A stretch of DNA of 36,718 nucleotides from CAZDDI01 sp964504195 (GTDB lineage Bacteria; Chloroflexota; Anaerolineae; B4-G1; SLSP01), in assembly GCA_964504195.1 (NCBI GenBank), contig CAZDDI010000045.1, positions 1 to 36,718 of the forward strand. Reading direction: 5' to 3'. Each line of letters starts with the position of its first letter. Within the stretch, counting starts at the first letter, position 1. Of this stretch, positions 1-7,418 are shown piece after piece. Below the pieces are notes generated by a model, which did no database searches, was not told the origin of the DNA, and saw only the letters and a program-made list of their open reading frames with translations. Made by a program: the position numbers and the translations under genes.

Positions 1-2
1 CG

Positions 3-425
3 GATCGGCAGGACTCGCAGGTGATCCTGGGGCGCAATGGGGCGGAGCAGTTGCCCAAAATCGCGGGGCGGGTGCTCTTCACCTGGCGAGGGCGGCGCAT
101 CGAAGCGCAGGGCTACGCCGTGTCCGACGCGCTCCTGGGGGAGATCGTGGGCCGCTTGGAAGCCCAGCAGCCGCCCCTCAGCGGCAGCGCGCCGGGCCAG
201 TTGACGCCGGCAGAACGGCGGTGGGTAACGCTGGCGCTCGAGCAATTCGAGGGCTACTTCCCGGCACGCGAGATTGCCGAGGCGGCCAATAGCAGTCACC
301 GGCAGCTCGCTACAACGGCCAAACGCTGGGAGTTGCAGGGACTATTAGAGCCCGCGGTATATGAGGAAGGTACGGGGCATAAACTACCGCGCCGGATCAC
401 GGCTAAACTCACCGCCCTGCTTTAG
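3..425 (+). CDS. FtsK/SpoIIIE-type DNA translocase, C-terminal fragment
   Basis: The frame is open to the left edge, so only the C-terminal end of the gene is visible and its true start lies outside the window. The visible part begins DRQDSQVILGRNGAEQL, which resembles the end of an FtsK-like motor domain, where such enzymes read D-S-x-x-I-L-x-x-x-G-A-E-x-L. A segment GRRIEAQGYAVSD follows, matching the usual final strand before the C-terminal domain. The last 70 or so residues (LTPAERRWV to ITAKLTALL) look like a small winged-helix domain, as in the gamma domain of FtsK/TraB proteins. In plasmids and conjugative elements such motors pump DNA, and its place beside partition and replication genes supports this. 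The family call rests on this short piece; the motor motifs are off the window. Confidence 0.6.
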   Translation, partial: DRQDSQVILGRNGAEQLPKIAGRVLFTWRGRRIEAQGYAVSDALLGEIVGRLEAQQPPLSGSAPGQLTPAERRWVTLALEQFEGYFPAREIAEAANSSHRQLATTAKRWELQGLLEPAVYEEGTGHKLPRRITAKLTALL

Positions 426-428
426 CCG

Positions 429-536
429 GTGGTTTAGGCTCAGCGTGGTTTAGGTGGTTTAGGTGTGGTTTAGGCGTGGTTTAGGGGTAGGCAGTGTGGT
501 TTAGGGTGTGGTTTAGGCTCGGCAGTGTGTTTTAGG
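429..536 (+). repeat. Eight-copy GTGGTTTAGG array, candidate centromere
   Basis: GTGGTTTAGG occurs exactly at 429-438, 445-454, 454-463, 465-474, 476-485, 496-505 and 508-517, with an eighth copy differing at one base (GTGTTTTAGG) at 527-536. Start-to-start spacing is 9-20 bases. The array sits directly upstream of an actin-like ATPase gene and its small partner. That is where ParM/ParR-type systems keep the centromere (parC) bound by ParR, which also represses the promoter. The role is inferred from position. Confidence 0.7.
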
Positions 537-578
537 CAGACCAGACGAACGTTTTTTATCCAGCAAGGAGGCATTCCT

Positions 579-1565
579 ATGACTACATTACATTTCGGTC
601 TCGATGAAGGCTCGGGCGCTAAGAAGTTGTGGGGCCCCCACGGCGGCCTCGAGCAACCCGCGCAGGCCGCCAGCGCCGGGCAGGCCCACCTCACCGGCAA
701 CATCGCCGGCCTGCGCTCCCAAACGCCCCCGCTGCGCATCACCCTCGAAGGCGGTGTCTTCTATGTGGGCGCAGAGGCCCACCAGTGGGGCCGCCCGGTC
801 GAGAATCTCGCCGATGAACGCTTAAACGGCAGCCCCGAAACCCGCGCGCTCGTCTACGCCACCTTCACCCGCTACCTGCAGCAGTTCGGTGCCCCGGCGG
901 GCCCAGTTCACCTCACCCTCGGCCTCTCCCAACTCCCCCTCGCCGAGAGCCAGGCCGCCGCCACCCTCAAGGGGGTGCGCTGGCTCAAAGGAGCGCACAC
1001 CTGGCAGGCGGAGGGGCAACCCTACACGCTCGAGGTCAGCGGCGTGACCACCACCACCCAGGCCGCCGGGGCGCTCTTCGATTATCTGTTGGATGATGCG
1101 GGTGCCTTCATCCCCGCGCGCAAGCCGCTGTTCCAACAGGAAATTGGCGTGGTTTCAATCGGCATGAACACGCTCGAACTCATGGCAATCCACAACGGCG
1201 CACCGGTACCGCGCTTCACCCGCGCCGAGACCGCCGGCGTCCGCCGCCTGCTGGAGTTGCTCGATCCTGCCGCCCAGTATTCCCGCGGCGAGTTAGACTC
1301 GCTGCGCCGCGCCGGCAAACTCGATACCCGCGCGGCGCTCCCCATCTGGAGCAGCGAGGTGTTGGGGCATCTCGAGCGCCATTGGGGGACTGCCTTCCGG
1401 CGCTTCGGTATCGTGCTGCTGGTCGGCGGCGGTGCGCTCCTGCTCCACACCGCGCTTATGGGACGGTTCAATGGCAAGGGCTACCTGCCCGACGCGCCGG
1501 TGCTCAGTATCGCGCGCGGCCTCTACAAGTTGGCGCTCATGCGCGCCCAACGCAAACGGGATTAG
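579..1565 (+). CDS. Actin-like ATPase, ParM/StbA-type plasmid segregation protein
   Basis: This 328-residue protein reads as a member of the actin/Hsp70 fold used by plasmids to push copies apart. The phosphate-1 loop is near the N-terminus (FGLDEGSGAKK, residues 6-16), a phosphate-2-like strand VVSIGMNTLEL lies around residue 190, and the adenosine motif LLVGGGALLL is near residue 280. Its length fits ParM/Alp7-type filament proteins (about 320-350). The ATG at 579 is preferred over an earlier in-frame ATG at 525 because AAGGAG stands at 565-570 and the protein then begins right at the actin fold. The next gene starts one base after the stop, so the two are probably co-translated, and the upstream repeat array would be the centromere. 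The sequence is divergent, so the exact subfamily is uncertain. Confidence 0.75.
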   Translation: MTTLHFGLDEGSGAKKLWGPHGGLEQPAQAASAGQAHLTGNIAGLRSQTPPLRITLEGGVFYVGAEAHQWGRPVENLADERLNGSPETRALVYATFTRYLQQFGAPAGPVHLTLGLSQLPLAESQAAATLKGVRWLKGAHTWQAEGQPYTLEVSGVTTTTQAAGALFDYLLDDAGAFIPARKPLFQQEIGVVSIGMNTLELMAIHNGAPVPRFTRAETAGVRRLLELLDPAAQYSRGELDSLRRAGKLDTRAALPIWSSEVLGHLERHWGTAFRRFGIVLLVGGGALLLHTALMGRFNGKGYLPDAPVLSIARGLYKLALMRAQRKRD

Positions 1566-1566
1566 G

Positions 1567-1809
1567 ATGGCGGCGCGTGGGCGTCCCTGGCGCACCCCTC
1601 GCCCGACGGTGGTCAACGTCAAATTGCTGCTGTATTCAGGCGAGGATGATGACTTGCTGGCGTTTTTCGCCGCGCTGCCCGCCCGCCAGCGCGCCAGCGC
1701 GGTCAAATCCGCCCTGCGCGGCGGGCAGCTCATCGGTGCTACCCTACCTGCTGGCCCAGACGATGATGCACTCGCCGATCTACTCAGCGGCTTGCTCTTT
1801 GAAGATTGA
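1567..1809 (+). CDS. ParR-like small DNA-binding partition partner
   Basis: An 80-residue protein starting one base after the actin-like ATPase gene. After a basic N-terminus (RGRPWRTPRPT) comes a strand VVNVKLLLY, then two helices ending in QRASAVKSALRGG, a pattern typical of ribbon-helix-helix proteins such as ParR/StbB. The acidic tail (DDDALADLLSGLLFED) would suit contact with the filament protein. In such systems this partner binds the centromere repeats and caps the filament. The call depends mostly on gene order and on the strand-helix-helix pattern. The palindrome just after the stop (1809-1829) could be another binding site for it. Confidence 0.6.
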   Translation: MAARGRPWRTPRPTVVNVKLLLYSGEDDDLLAFFAALPARQRASAVKSALRGGQLIGATLPAGPDDDALADLLSGLLFED

Positions 1810-1856
1810 TTTGTTTGCGGCAAACAAATATCCGGGAATTGTTTGCCGCAAGCAAT
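1809..1856. promoter_or_regulatory. Palindrome pair, candidate operator
   Basis: ATTTGTTTGC at 1809-1818 and GCAAACAAAT at 1820-1829 form a perfect dyad around a single G. A second, imperfect version (ATTGTTTGC / GCAAGCAAT) lies at 1838-1856. The two sit between the partition pair and the replication gene. The first could be a terminator stem for the par operon, but no T-run follows, so an operator bound by a plasmid regulator is more likely. Confidence 0.4.
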
Positions 1857-1942
1857 CTCCGGCGTGTGCCGGGTGAAGGGTTAATAGGGTGCAGGCTTAT
1901 TAATGAAGAATGGCTCACGTTACCGAGGCAGTTACCGGGTGC

Positions 1943-2011
1943 GTACCGTCGCGCCGCGCCGTACCGTCGGCGGCCGATCCGGGCTGTACCGTCAGCCCCG
2001 CGGGTACCGTC
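1943..2011 (+). repeat. GTACCGTC iterons, candidate replication origin
   Basis: GTACCGTC occurs exactly four times at 1943-1950, 1961-1968, 1986-1993 and 2004-2011, with start-to-start spacing 18, 25 and 18. Two related GTTACCG copies lie just upstream, between about 1918 and 1937. The array ends 37 bases before the replication initiator gene, the usual place for initiator-binding iterons. Function is inferred from position and periodicity. Confidence 0.5.
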
Positions 2012-2047
2012 CCGCCACTTGCATGTTTAATTTTCAGGAGGACTACT

Positions 2048-3520
2048 ATGCTCGACATTCACGTTGATACGCGCCTATGCTATACGGCGGATGGGTGGGC
2101 CGAGCGTACCGAAGTCTATGTGCAGATTTATCAAAGTCTGATCGAGACCGGCCTGCTCGCCCAACTCAACGGCAACCAGTTGAAAGTGTTCTTGGGGCTG
2201 ACGCTCCAGGCCACGATCCTCACCCCCGGGGACTTCTTCACCCACTTGCGCTCCCAAGGTCTGGCTACCGAGGCCGATCTGGGCCGCATCATCTGCTACC
2301 AGTCTCAGCAGACCCTGGGGCAACAATGCGGGCTGCACCCCGAGACGGTCGGCACTTGCCTCGCCGTTCTCGAACACGCGCACCACCTCGTCACCCGCCG
2401 CCTCACTCAGGGCCGCGATGGCCGCTACAGCCGCCCGCTCTTTCTCATCCAGGCCACTGCCTTCGTCTCGCCGCCCCGCGCGCAACGCACCGCTCCGCCT
2501 GCCGCGGCGCTCACCCCGCCCGGACCCAGCGCCACGACTGGAATTGTCCACCGCGCGGAAAATTCCGCTACGGGCATTCCCCACCCGTCGGAAATTTCCG
2601 CAACGGTTGCCGCGCACCGTGCGGAAAAAACCGTAGCGGAGACCTCCTACCGTGACGGGTTTTCCGCTGCGGAAATTCCGCAAGCGGGTTGTAGGGTTGC
2701 TGTTGTTGGAAATCCTTTAGCCCTAGAGTCATCAACAACACCATTACAACCCGCTCTCGAAAATTCCGACACGGTCGCCGCCCAGGTCTGCGCTGCTTTT
2801 GCCGCCGCCCGCGGCGCACCCTACGCGCTCACCCCCCGCGACCACGCGCTCCTGGCCGAGTTACACGCCGCCGGCTACTCCCTTGCCGCCATCCTGACCG
2901 GCGTGCAAACCGCCGTGTCCGGGGCGCTCCAACGCGGCGAGTTCCCCCGCACCCTCGCTTATTGTGCGCCCGCCATCCGCGCCACCAGGCTGCCGCCGGC
3001 CCCCACCTCACCGCCCCTCCCCGCCGATCTCTGCCAGGATTTGCAATCACTCGGTTGGCAAGGCAGCACCGCCCTGATCGCGCAGCGCTACGCCGCGCAC
3101 CCCACGGCCGTTCGCGCCCGCCTGACCCACTGGCTGGAGCAGCCGCCCGCGGGCGTCCGCGAACCCGCCGCGCTCTTCCGGCGCGAGTTGCAGGAGGGCA
3201 CGCTGTTGCTATCCCCGGCCCCAGCAGCCCCGCCCCCCGCGCCGCCGCCGCTGACCGATGCCCCCGGCGCCGCCGCGCTCTGGCAGCACACGCTGACCCT
3301 CCTGCGCCAGCAGATGGCCCGCGCCACGTTCGATACCTGGTTGGGTAACACGCAGGGCTTAGGTTATGCCAAGGGCGACCTGGTCATCGGCGTACCCGAT
3401 GCCCACACCGGCGATTGGCTCGCACAGCAGTTGCAGCGGCCCATCACCCGCGCGCTCTACCAGGTCGCCGCGCGCGAACTCGCGTTCGTGTGCGCCGTGC
3501 CGGAGGTGGCTCATGCCTGA
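2048..3520 (+). CDS. Replication initiator with N-terminal helix-turn-helix and C-terminal DnaA-N-like domain
   Basis: A 490-residue protein. Residues about 30-120 (NGNQLKVFLGLTLQATIL, later LGQQCGLHPETVGTCLAVLE) form a winged-helix DNA-binding region of the kind found at the front of plasmid replication and regulator proteins. A low-complexity middle follows. The last 80 residues (LWQHTLTLLRQQMARATFDTW to WLAQQLQRPITRALYQVA) match the DnaA domain I pattern that recruits the replicative helicase. A DnaA-N-like tail on a DNA-binding head implies an initiator that loads the host helicase at the iterons upstream. The ATG at 2048 has CAGGAGG at 2035-2041; the frame extends further upstream but without a comparable ribosome site. 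Near-palindromic repeats inside the gene (2555-2687) may belong to the origin. Confidence 0.65.
   Translation: MLDIHVDTRLCYTADGWAERTEVYVQIYQSLIETGLLAQLNGNQLKVFLGLTLQATILTPGDFFTHLRSQGLATEADLGRIICYQSQQTLGQQCGLHPETVGTCLAVLEHAHHLVTRRLTQGRDGRYSRPLFLIQATAFVSPPRAQRTAPPAAALTPPGPSATTGIVHRAENSATGIPHPSEISATVAAHRAEKTVAETSYRDGFSAAEIPQAGCRVAVVGNPLALESSTTPLQPALENSDTVAAQVCAAFAAARGAPYALTPRDHALLAELHAAGYSLAAILTGVQTAVSGALQRGEFPRTLAYCAPAIRATRLPPAPTSPPLPADLCQDLQSLGWQGSTALIAQRYAAHPTAVRARLTHWLEQPPAGVREPAALFRRELQEGTLLLSPAPAAPPPAPPPLTDAPGAAALWQHTLTLLRQQMARATFDTWLGNTQGLGYAKGDLVIGVPDAHTGDWLAQQLQRPITRALYQVAARELAFVCAVPEVAHA
2555..2687. repeat. Intragenic GCGGAAAnTTCCGC near-palindromes
   Basis: Inside the middle of the initiator gene a near-palindrome recurs: GCGGAAAATTCCGCTACGG at 2555-2573, TCGGAAATTTCCGCAACGG at about 2588-2606, GTGCGGAAAAAACCGTAGCGG (partial) around 2619-2639, and a double copy TTTTCCGCTGCGGAAATTCC within 2659-2687. 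A weaker copy lies near 2757. The encoded stretch is low-complexity and repetitive (HRAENSAT, HPSEISAT, HRAEKTVA), so the DNA may be selected as binding sites. Confidence 0.5.
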
Positions 3521-3526
3521 TCTGAC

Positions 3527-4245
3527 CCGGAAAACTGTGGCCACCCTGAAAATTATTGCCGTAGATCCTCATATCCTCGGGTTTTCCGGCAGGGGTTTTC
3601 CGGGTGGGGGCGGCGCAATCTGATGCCCGTCCGCGTGCGGTTCGGCTATGATGAGCAAGACTTGCTGGCGGCGCAGTGGGCGGTGCTGGAAGCGTTCATC
3701 CGCCAACTGCGTCAGGGTTGGGCTGAACCGGCCGCCCGGCAGGCGCTCCGCGCGGTGAGCGACGCGCTACCTCACGATCCCGCCGGCCCCGCGGCGACCG
3801 CCGCGACGCTGGCTGAACGCCTGGTCGCCCAGGTAGCGGAACTGCTGGCCGCGCGCGAGCCGGCCGCCTTACAGGCCGCGCAAACCGAATGCGCTTATTT
3901 GCAGCGCCAGGTGGCGCGGTATCAGGCCGATCCGCTGGCGGCGCAGGTGGCGCGGCTCACAGCAGAACACGCCGCGGCGCTGCAACACGGCGCACAACTT
4001 GCCCAGCAGGTGGCGGATTTGGAAGCCGCCCTGGCGCAAGCCCCGGCCACGCACGCCCGCGTGCAGCAGCACCTCCAGGCCGAGATTGCCCGCTGGCAGG
4101 CCGAGAACCGCGCGCTCCAGCGCATCGTGGCAACCCAGCAATTGCAGTTGCTCGGCCCGGATAGCGCGCCGGAAAACCCACCCCGGAAACCCAGAGGGTG
4201 AGAGCCTATGTTGTAGTATTTTTCCGGCTCAGCCAGGTTTTCCGG
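3527..4245. repeat. CCGGAAAAC / GTTTTCCGG sites around the coiled-coil gene
   Basis: CCGGAAAAC is found at 3527-3535 and 4169-4177, with a shorter CCGGAAAC at 4183-4190. Its reverse complement GTTTTCCGG is at 3581-3589, 3595-3603 and 4237-4245, with a one-base variant at 4219-4227. The sites cluster immediately before and after the 3623-4201 gene, three on each side or overlapping its end. They look like operators for a plasmid-encoded DNA-binding protein, possibly the coiled-coil protein itself. Confidence 0.45.
3623..4201 (+). CDS. Alanine-rich coiled-coil protein, possible plasmid DNA-binding accessory factor
   Basis: A 192-residue protein. Residues 1-60 form a short predicted globular part (MPVRVRFGYDEQDLLAAQWAV), and from about residue 80 to 175 the sequence is a long heptad-rich, alanine- and glutamine-rich helix (LQRQVARY, VARLTAEHAAAL, QQVADLEAALAQ, LQAEIARWQAENRALQRIV). 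It ends in a basic proline-rich tail (RKPRG). No enzyme motif is visible. The layout of a small head plus a long coiled coil is like KfrA-type plasmid stability proteins. The CCGGAAAAC sites on both sides would fit autoregulation, but the head does not show a clear helix-turn-helix, so the function stays unassigned. No strong ribosome site precedes the ATG. Confidence 0.5.
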   Translation: MPVRVRFGYDEQDLLAAQWAVLEAFIRQLRQGWAEPAARQALRAVSDALPHDPAGPAATAATLAERLVAQVAELLAAREPAALQAAQTECAYLQRQVARYQADPLAAQVARLTAEHAAALQHGAQLAQQVADLEAALAQAPATHARVQQHLQAEIARWQAENRALQRIVATQQLQLLGPDSAPENPPRKPRG

Positions 4246-4280
4246 TGGCTGGCGTAGTACATACTGCGCTTTCCCGCCTT

Positions 4281-4302
4281 TTCGCTGACTCGCTGATTCG
4301 TT
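4281..4302 (-). repeat. 8-bp tandem repeat, left inverted copy
   Basis: Read on the minus strand, this stretch is roughly three units of an 8-bp AGCGAGTC-like repeat (plus-strand units GACTCGCT 4287-4294 and GATTCGTT 4295-4302, with TTCGCT before them). The same unit runs in the opposite orientation just after the next gene (5833-5880), so the two arrays flank 4319-5833 as an inverted pair. Confidence 0.55.
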
Positions 4303-4318
4303 AAAGGAGTGCTTGCTT

Positions 4319-5833
4319 ATGACGACATTGGACCTCACGGCCTTGAGCGCGGCGCTGACCGCGCGCTGTGGCGATGCGCGCTGGTTGCCCGTTCTGGAGC
4401 GGCTGGCGCTTACCGGCGTGGCCGACCGCTCCCAGTTGCTTACGCTGCCCGGCCTCACCGCCGACAAGTTCGAGACGCTCTGCCAGGCCGCGCAAGACCT
4501 GGCCCCCGGCCAACTTTTCGCGGCTACGACTGAGCCAATTCCCCGCCCCGGACGCCCCGGGCGACCGCCGACCGTGTATACGCTCGACCCGGTGGGGGCC
4601 GCCCTGCTTCGTCGCCACGGGTTCCCTGACGCGCAACCCTGCGGCCTCACCACCGTCACGCAACTGGCCCATGCCCGCGAGATGCTGGCGCTCTATCTGC
4701 TGGCGCAGGCGGCGGGACTGCCTGTCGCGCTCGACCGCCCGCTGCCTTACGGCACCGAGCAGACGCTCCGCCCCGATCTGCTGGTGACGCTGCCCGCCGG
4801 CCCGCCGGGCATGTTTGAGATTGAGCAGCGCGCCGATGTGACGTTGCTCCGCCGCATCCGCGAGAGTGTCCGCCACAAGGTGGCTTTTTTCCAGACCCCG
4901 GCGGGGCCACCGTGCAGCCCCACCGTGCGGGTCCTCATCAACCTGCCCCGCGGCGCGCTCTGGGAGCAGACCTTGGCGGTGTGGCAGCGCGCCGTGGCGG
5001 GGGTCGCCGCGGAACACGGCGGCGCGCTGCCGTGCCGCTGGCTGGCGCTGCCGCTGTTGGAGTTCCTCGCGCAACCCGATTGGAGTGCGCCACCGGATGC
5101 GGAGCGCTGGACGGACCTGTTCGATCCGGCGCTGTTACCCACCTTTGGCACAGTGCCGGCCCAACCCGGCAACCCGGCGCGCGCTGCCGCCAGCCACCAG
5201 CAGCCAGCCACCAGCCTGTCCCTGCCTGCCGCGCTGCACCGCTGGAGTGTCCCCGACACGCACCTGATCCTCTGCGCCTTGTGGCAGCATCTTCAGGAAC
5301 ATGGCCCGGCGTTGCTGGCGACGCCGGAGCGGCCCCTGGCGCACCCCGCGTTCTTCATGACGATGCAGGTCATCTACGCCGCCTCGTATCCGTCGGATGA
5401 GTCGCCCTGGGAGGCCGCGCAGCAGCCGCACGCCAGCCTCTATCTGCTGCGCCGTTATCTTGATCTGCATCCGCCGCTGCGGCAGGCGCTCTCGCAGGCG
5501 GTGACGCGCGGCAGTAGCAGTATTAAATGGAGTACCCCGCTGGTCACGCACAAAATGCAGGTGGTGGTGGATCTATTCCTGCGTTACCATGGCCTGCACA
5601 CCTGCGGCAGTCTGACGGTCACGGCCATTGGCCCCTGGCAGCAGCCCGACGACCGGGGCGATTTCGGCGTCCGCGTGCGGCTGCACCCGGAGGTGCTGCT
5701 CGGCGCGGCGGCGGAGGCGGTGGTGCCTACCCCGGAAGAGGTCGCAGCGGCGGAGGCGGCGCTGACCTGGGTGCTCACGAGCCTCTTTGCCTACAGCCAT
5801 GAACTCGGCCTCAAGCAGACACCGTTTTGGTGA
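4319..5833 (+). CDS. Replication-relaxation family protein
   Basis: A 504-residue protein. Residues 1-90 look like a winged-helix pair (LERLALTGVADRSQLLTLPGL, then GRPPTVYTLDPVGAALLRRHG), followed by LAHAREMLALYLLAQAAGL and a conserved block ending RPDLLVTLP and FEIEQRADVTLLRRIRESVRHKVAFF. This order (winged helix, a YxLxxxG step, H-x-x-x-x-x-x-x-L, then an RPD/FEIE strand-helix core) is that of replication-relaxation proteins found on plasmids and integrative elements of Gram-positive and Chloroflexota-type bacteria, some of which bind near origins. The C-terminal 280 residues are not recognised. AAAGGAG at 4303-4309 supports the ATG at 4319 over an upstream TTG. It follows the coiled-coil gene by 117 bases. 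Confidence 0.6.
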   Translation: MTTLDLTALSAALTARCGDARWLPVLERLALTGVADRSQLLTLPGLTADKFETLCQAAQDLAPGQLFAATTEPIPRPGRPGRPPTVYTLDPVGAALLRRHGFPDAQPCGLTTVTQLAHAREMLALYLLAQAAGLPVALDRPLPYGTEQTLRPDLLVTLPAGPPGMFEIEQRADVTLLRRIRESVRHKVAFFQTPAGPPCSPTVRVLINLPRGALWEQTLAVWQRAVAGVAAEHGGALPCRWLALPLLEFLAQPDWSAPPDAERWTDLFDPALLPTFGTVPAQPGNPARAAASHQQPATSLSLPAALHRWSVPDTHLILCALWQHLQEHGPALLATPERPLAHPAFFMTMQVIYAASYPSDESPWEAAQQPHASLYLLRRYLDLHPPLRQALSQAVTRGSSSIKWSTPLVTHKMQVVVDLFLRYHGLHTCGSLTVTAIGPWQQPDDRGDFGVRVRLHPEVLLGAAAEAVVPTPEEVAAAEAALTWVLTSLFAYSHELGLKQTPFW

Positions 5834-5880
5834 GCGAGCAAGCGAGTCAGCGAGAAAGCGAGTCAGCGAGTCAGCGAAAA
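5833..5880 (+). repeat. 8-bp tandem repeat, six copies
   Basis: Six consecutive 8-base units begin at the stop codon of the preceding gene: AGCGAGCA, AGCGAGTC, AGCGAGAA, AGCGAGTC, AGCGAGTC and AGCGAAAA, followed by a partial unit. A shorter inverted array stands at 4281-4302. Confidence 0.7.
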
Positions 5881-5947
5881 AGCGCGGCTCAAAGGAGTTG
5901 CCATGTTGGTATCCACACCAACGAGAAACGCAAATTGCAGCGGGAGA

Positions 5948-5963
5948 GCGAACTGCAGTTCGC
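5948..5963. promoter_or_regulatory. Perfect 16-bp palindrome
   Basis: GCGAACTGCAGTTCGC is its own reverse complement and lies 68 bases before the next gene start. It could be an operator or a dispersed genomic palindrome; the sequence alone does not decide. The 40 bases after it are a GATTTGC-type short repeat. Confidence 0.4.
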
Positions 5964-6030
5964 GGTACGTTTGCCATCCCCATGATTTTGAGATTTGCCG
6001 ATTTGCAGATTTGCGAAGGAGGAGGAGCAG

Positions 6031-6819
6031 ATGGTGGATTTTGCGGTGACCCGATTACCCTATTTGGCGCGGGTGAGTTGGCAGGAGGTAGGCGACGCCC
6101 ACCCGCGCGCGCCGCAACTGGCGGTGTATGCGCCGGGGCTGGCCTGCGCCGATCCTGACGCGCATCAGGACGTGGCCGCGCGCCTGCACTACGGCTTTTT
6201 GGCGCAGCCTTATGAGCAGTGGGGATTTCTGGGGCCTACCTGTTACGTCGCCTGGCGTCCGGGCGTATCGCTGGCGGCGTGGGAAACGGCGCTCGAGCAG
6301 CGGCACTTCCTGGCCGGGACGGGGCTGGCGCTGCCCTGGCGCAGCACTACGCAGCGCCGCTATTGGACGCTCGTCCCGGCGCTGGCGCTGCTGTGGCAAG
6401 TGGAGCCGCACAAGGCTTTCTTGCGGGGGTGGCTGAAGCGGCTGACCACCAACAAGCAGCTCCTCACCAAGCAGCAGAAGGCCACACTGCTCACAATGCT
6501 GCGCGAGCGGGGCGCCGCGCGGGTCGCGGGACAAGCCTGGCCGGCGGAACTGGCCGCGCACACGCGGATCTTACGCCGCCGGCGCGATCTGGCGTTCCGC
6601 CTGGGGCGGCTGGCGGCGTTGGACTTGGCCGCCGAAGATGCGTGGCGGGTGCAGCAGTTGCAGGCGCAGAACACAGCCTGGGAGCGCGGGCGCATGGTGG
6701 CGTTGCCAGAGCACACCACGCGGAGGATCGCCGCGCTCGAGGCGCGGTATGTGGACGCGCGCCGCGCCGCGGCGGGGCAACTGGCAAAAGAGATAGTAGA
6801 GCAAAAGACTAAGGTGTAA
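6031..6819 (+). CDS. Hypothetical helical protein of the plasmid-like module
   Basis: A 262-residue protein I do not recognise. The first 110 residues are mixed and include a W-rich section (YEQWGFLGPTCYVAWRPGV). The C-terminal half is helical and strongly basic (LRGWLKRLTTNKQLLTKQQKATLLTML, then RILRRRRDLAFRLGRLAALDLA), ending with a coiled-coil-like helix. No signal peptide, membrane segment or catalytic motif is apparent. GGAGGAGGAG about ten bases before the ATG at 6031 supports this start over an earlier frame extension. It is the last gene of the plasmid-like block. Its stop codon TAA is the end of the 6-base duplication GTGTAA that flanks the following inserted element, so the insertion left the protein intact. 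Confidence 0.55.
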   Translation: MVDFAVTRLPYLARVSWQEVGDAHPRAPQLAVYAPGLACADPDAHQDVAARLHYGFLAQPYEQWGFLGPTCYVAWRPGVSLAAWETALEQRHFLAGTGLALPWRSTTQRRYWTLVPALALLWQVEPHKAFLRGWLKRLTTNKQLLTKQQKATLLTMLRERGAARVAGQAWPAELAAHTRILRRRRDLAFRLGRLAALDLAAEDAWRVQQLQAQNTAWERGRMVALPEHTTRRIAALEARYVDARRAAAGQLAKEIVEQKTKV

Positions 6820-7338
6820 CTCGACTTTTGCAGCGTCTTGAACATACAGCCTCAAAGTAGTGATTGCAAATCCACAGTTAAAATTACTTAGGATAGCAAT
6901 ATTAATTTGCTGGGCATTTACAAGAAAATGAGCGATAATAAGGATGTCTTTAGTTGTGGCTTGGGTGTACTAAAGTTTACGCTACCCGTTGAAGATGTTT
7001 CGTGAAAGTGTTAAGTGGCATGATTAACGCAGTGTCTATCCCGGATCAAGCAGCTATATTCAGCGGTATAACTGTAGTCGCGGTGTTAATAGTTCATTGC
7101 TATCAATCGCTGCTCAAAAAAACCTTTCTATACGCTTCATCGTGAACTCAAGATAGAACTTGAAGGAGTGTTGAGCTCAGCCCCCCCTGCTACAACCGGG
7201 TTCACCTTTCACAGGGAGCCATGGTTAGTTTCCGGTTAACCACGGCTGGAGAGGTGCGCCCACGAATAGCCCGTTCTGCTTTCAAATGCCCCTTCAAGCC
7301 CCTTATTTTCCTCATTTAGAGGCACTGCAAAAGTCGAG
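6820..7338. mobile_element. 519-bp MITE-like element with 14-bp terminal inverted repeats
   Basis: The element starts CTCGACTTTTGCAG (6820-6833) and ends with its exact reverse complement CTGCAAAAGTCGAG (7325-7338). The six bases immediately outside are GTGTAA on both sides (6814-6819 and 7339-7344), which looks like a target duplication. No reading frame of useful length lies inside. A stem (AGCCATGGTTA with TAACCACGGCT, about 7217-7246) and a C-run near 7184 are visible. This fits a non-autonomous transposable element or a decayed insertion sequence; I cannot assign a family. The rest of the 6820-7418 gap has no gene. Confidence 0.6.
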
Positions 7339-7418
7339 GTGTAACTCCGAAAGAAAACTTTTTAGCAATACCGGAGGAGATGTATCACGCTCGATCAATA
7401 CCATTACCCAATTATGCC

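Noticed and set aside
3513..3623. A 36-codon frame after the initiator gene
   Set aside because: It overlaps the CCGGAAAAC sites, has no ribosome site and has low-complexity glycine ends.
5903..6049. A 48-codon frame with AAAGGAG before its ATG
   Set aside because: It spans a palindrome and a GATTTGC repeat, overlaps the start of the next gene, and has Arg/Cys-rich composition unlike a protein.
7201..7338. Group II intron domain V within the 519-bp element
   Set aside because: The hairpin there lacks the domain V pattern and no reverse transcriptase frame exists; the inverted ends and duplication fit a transposable element.
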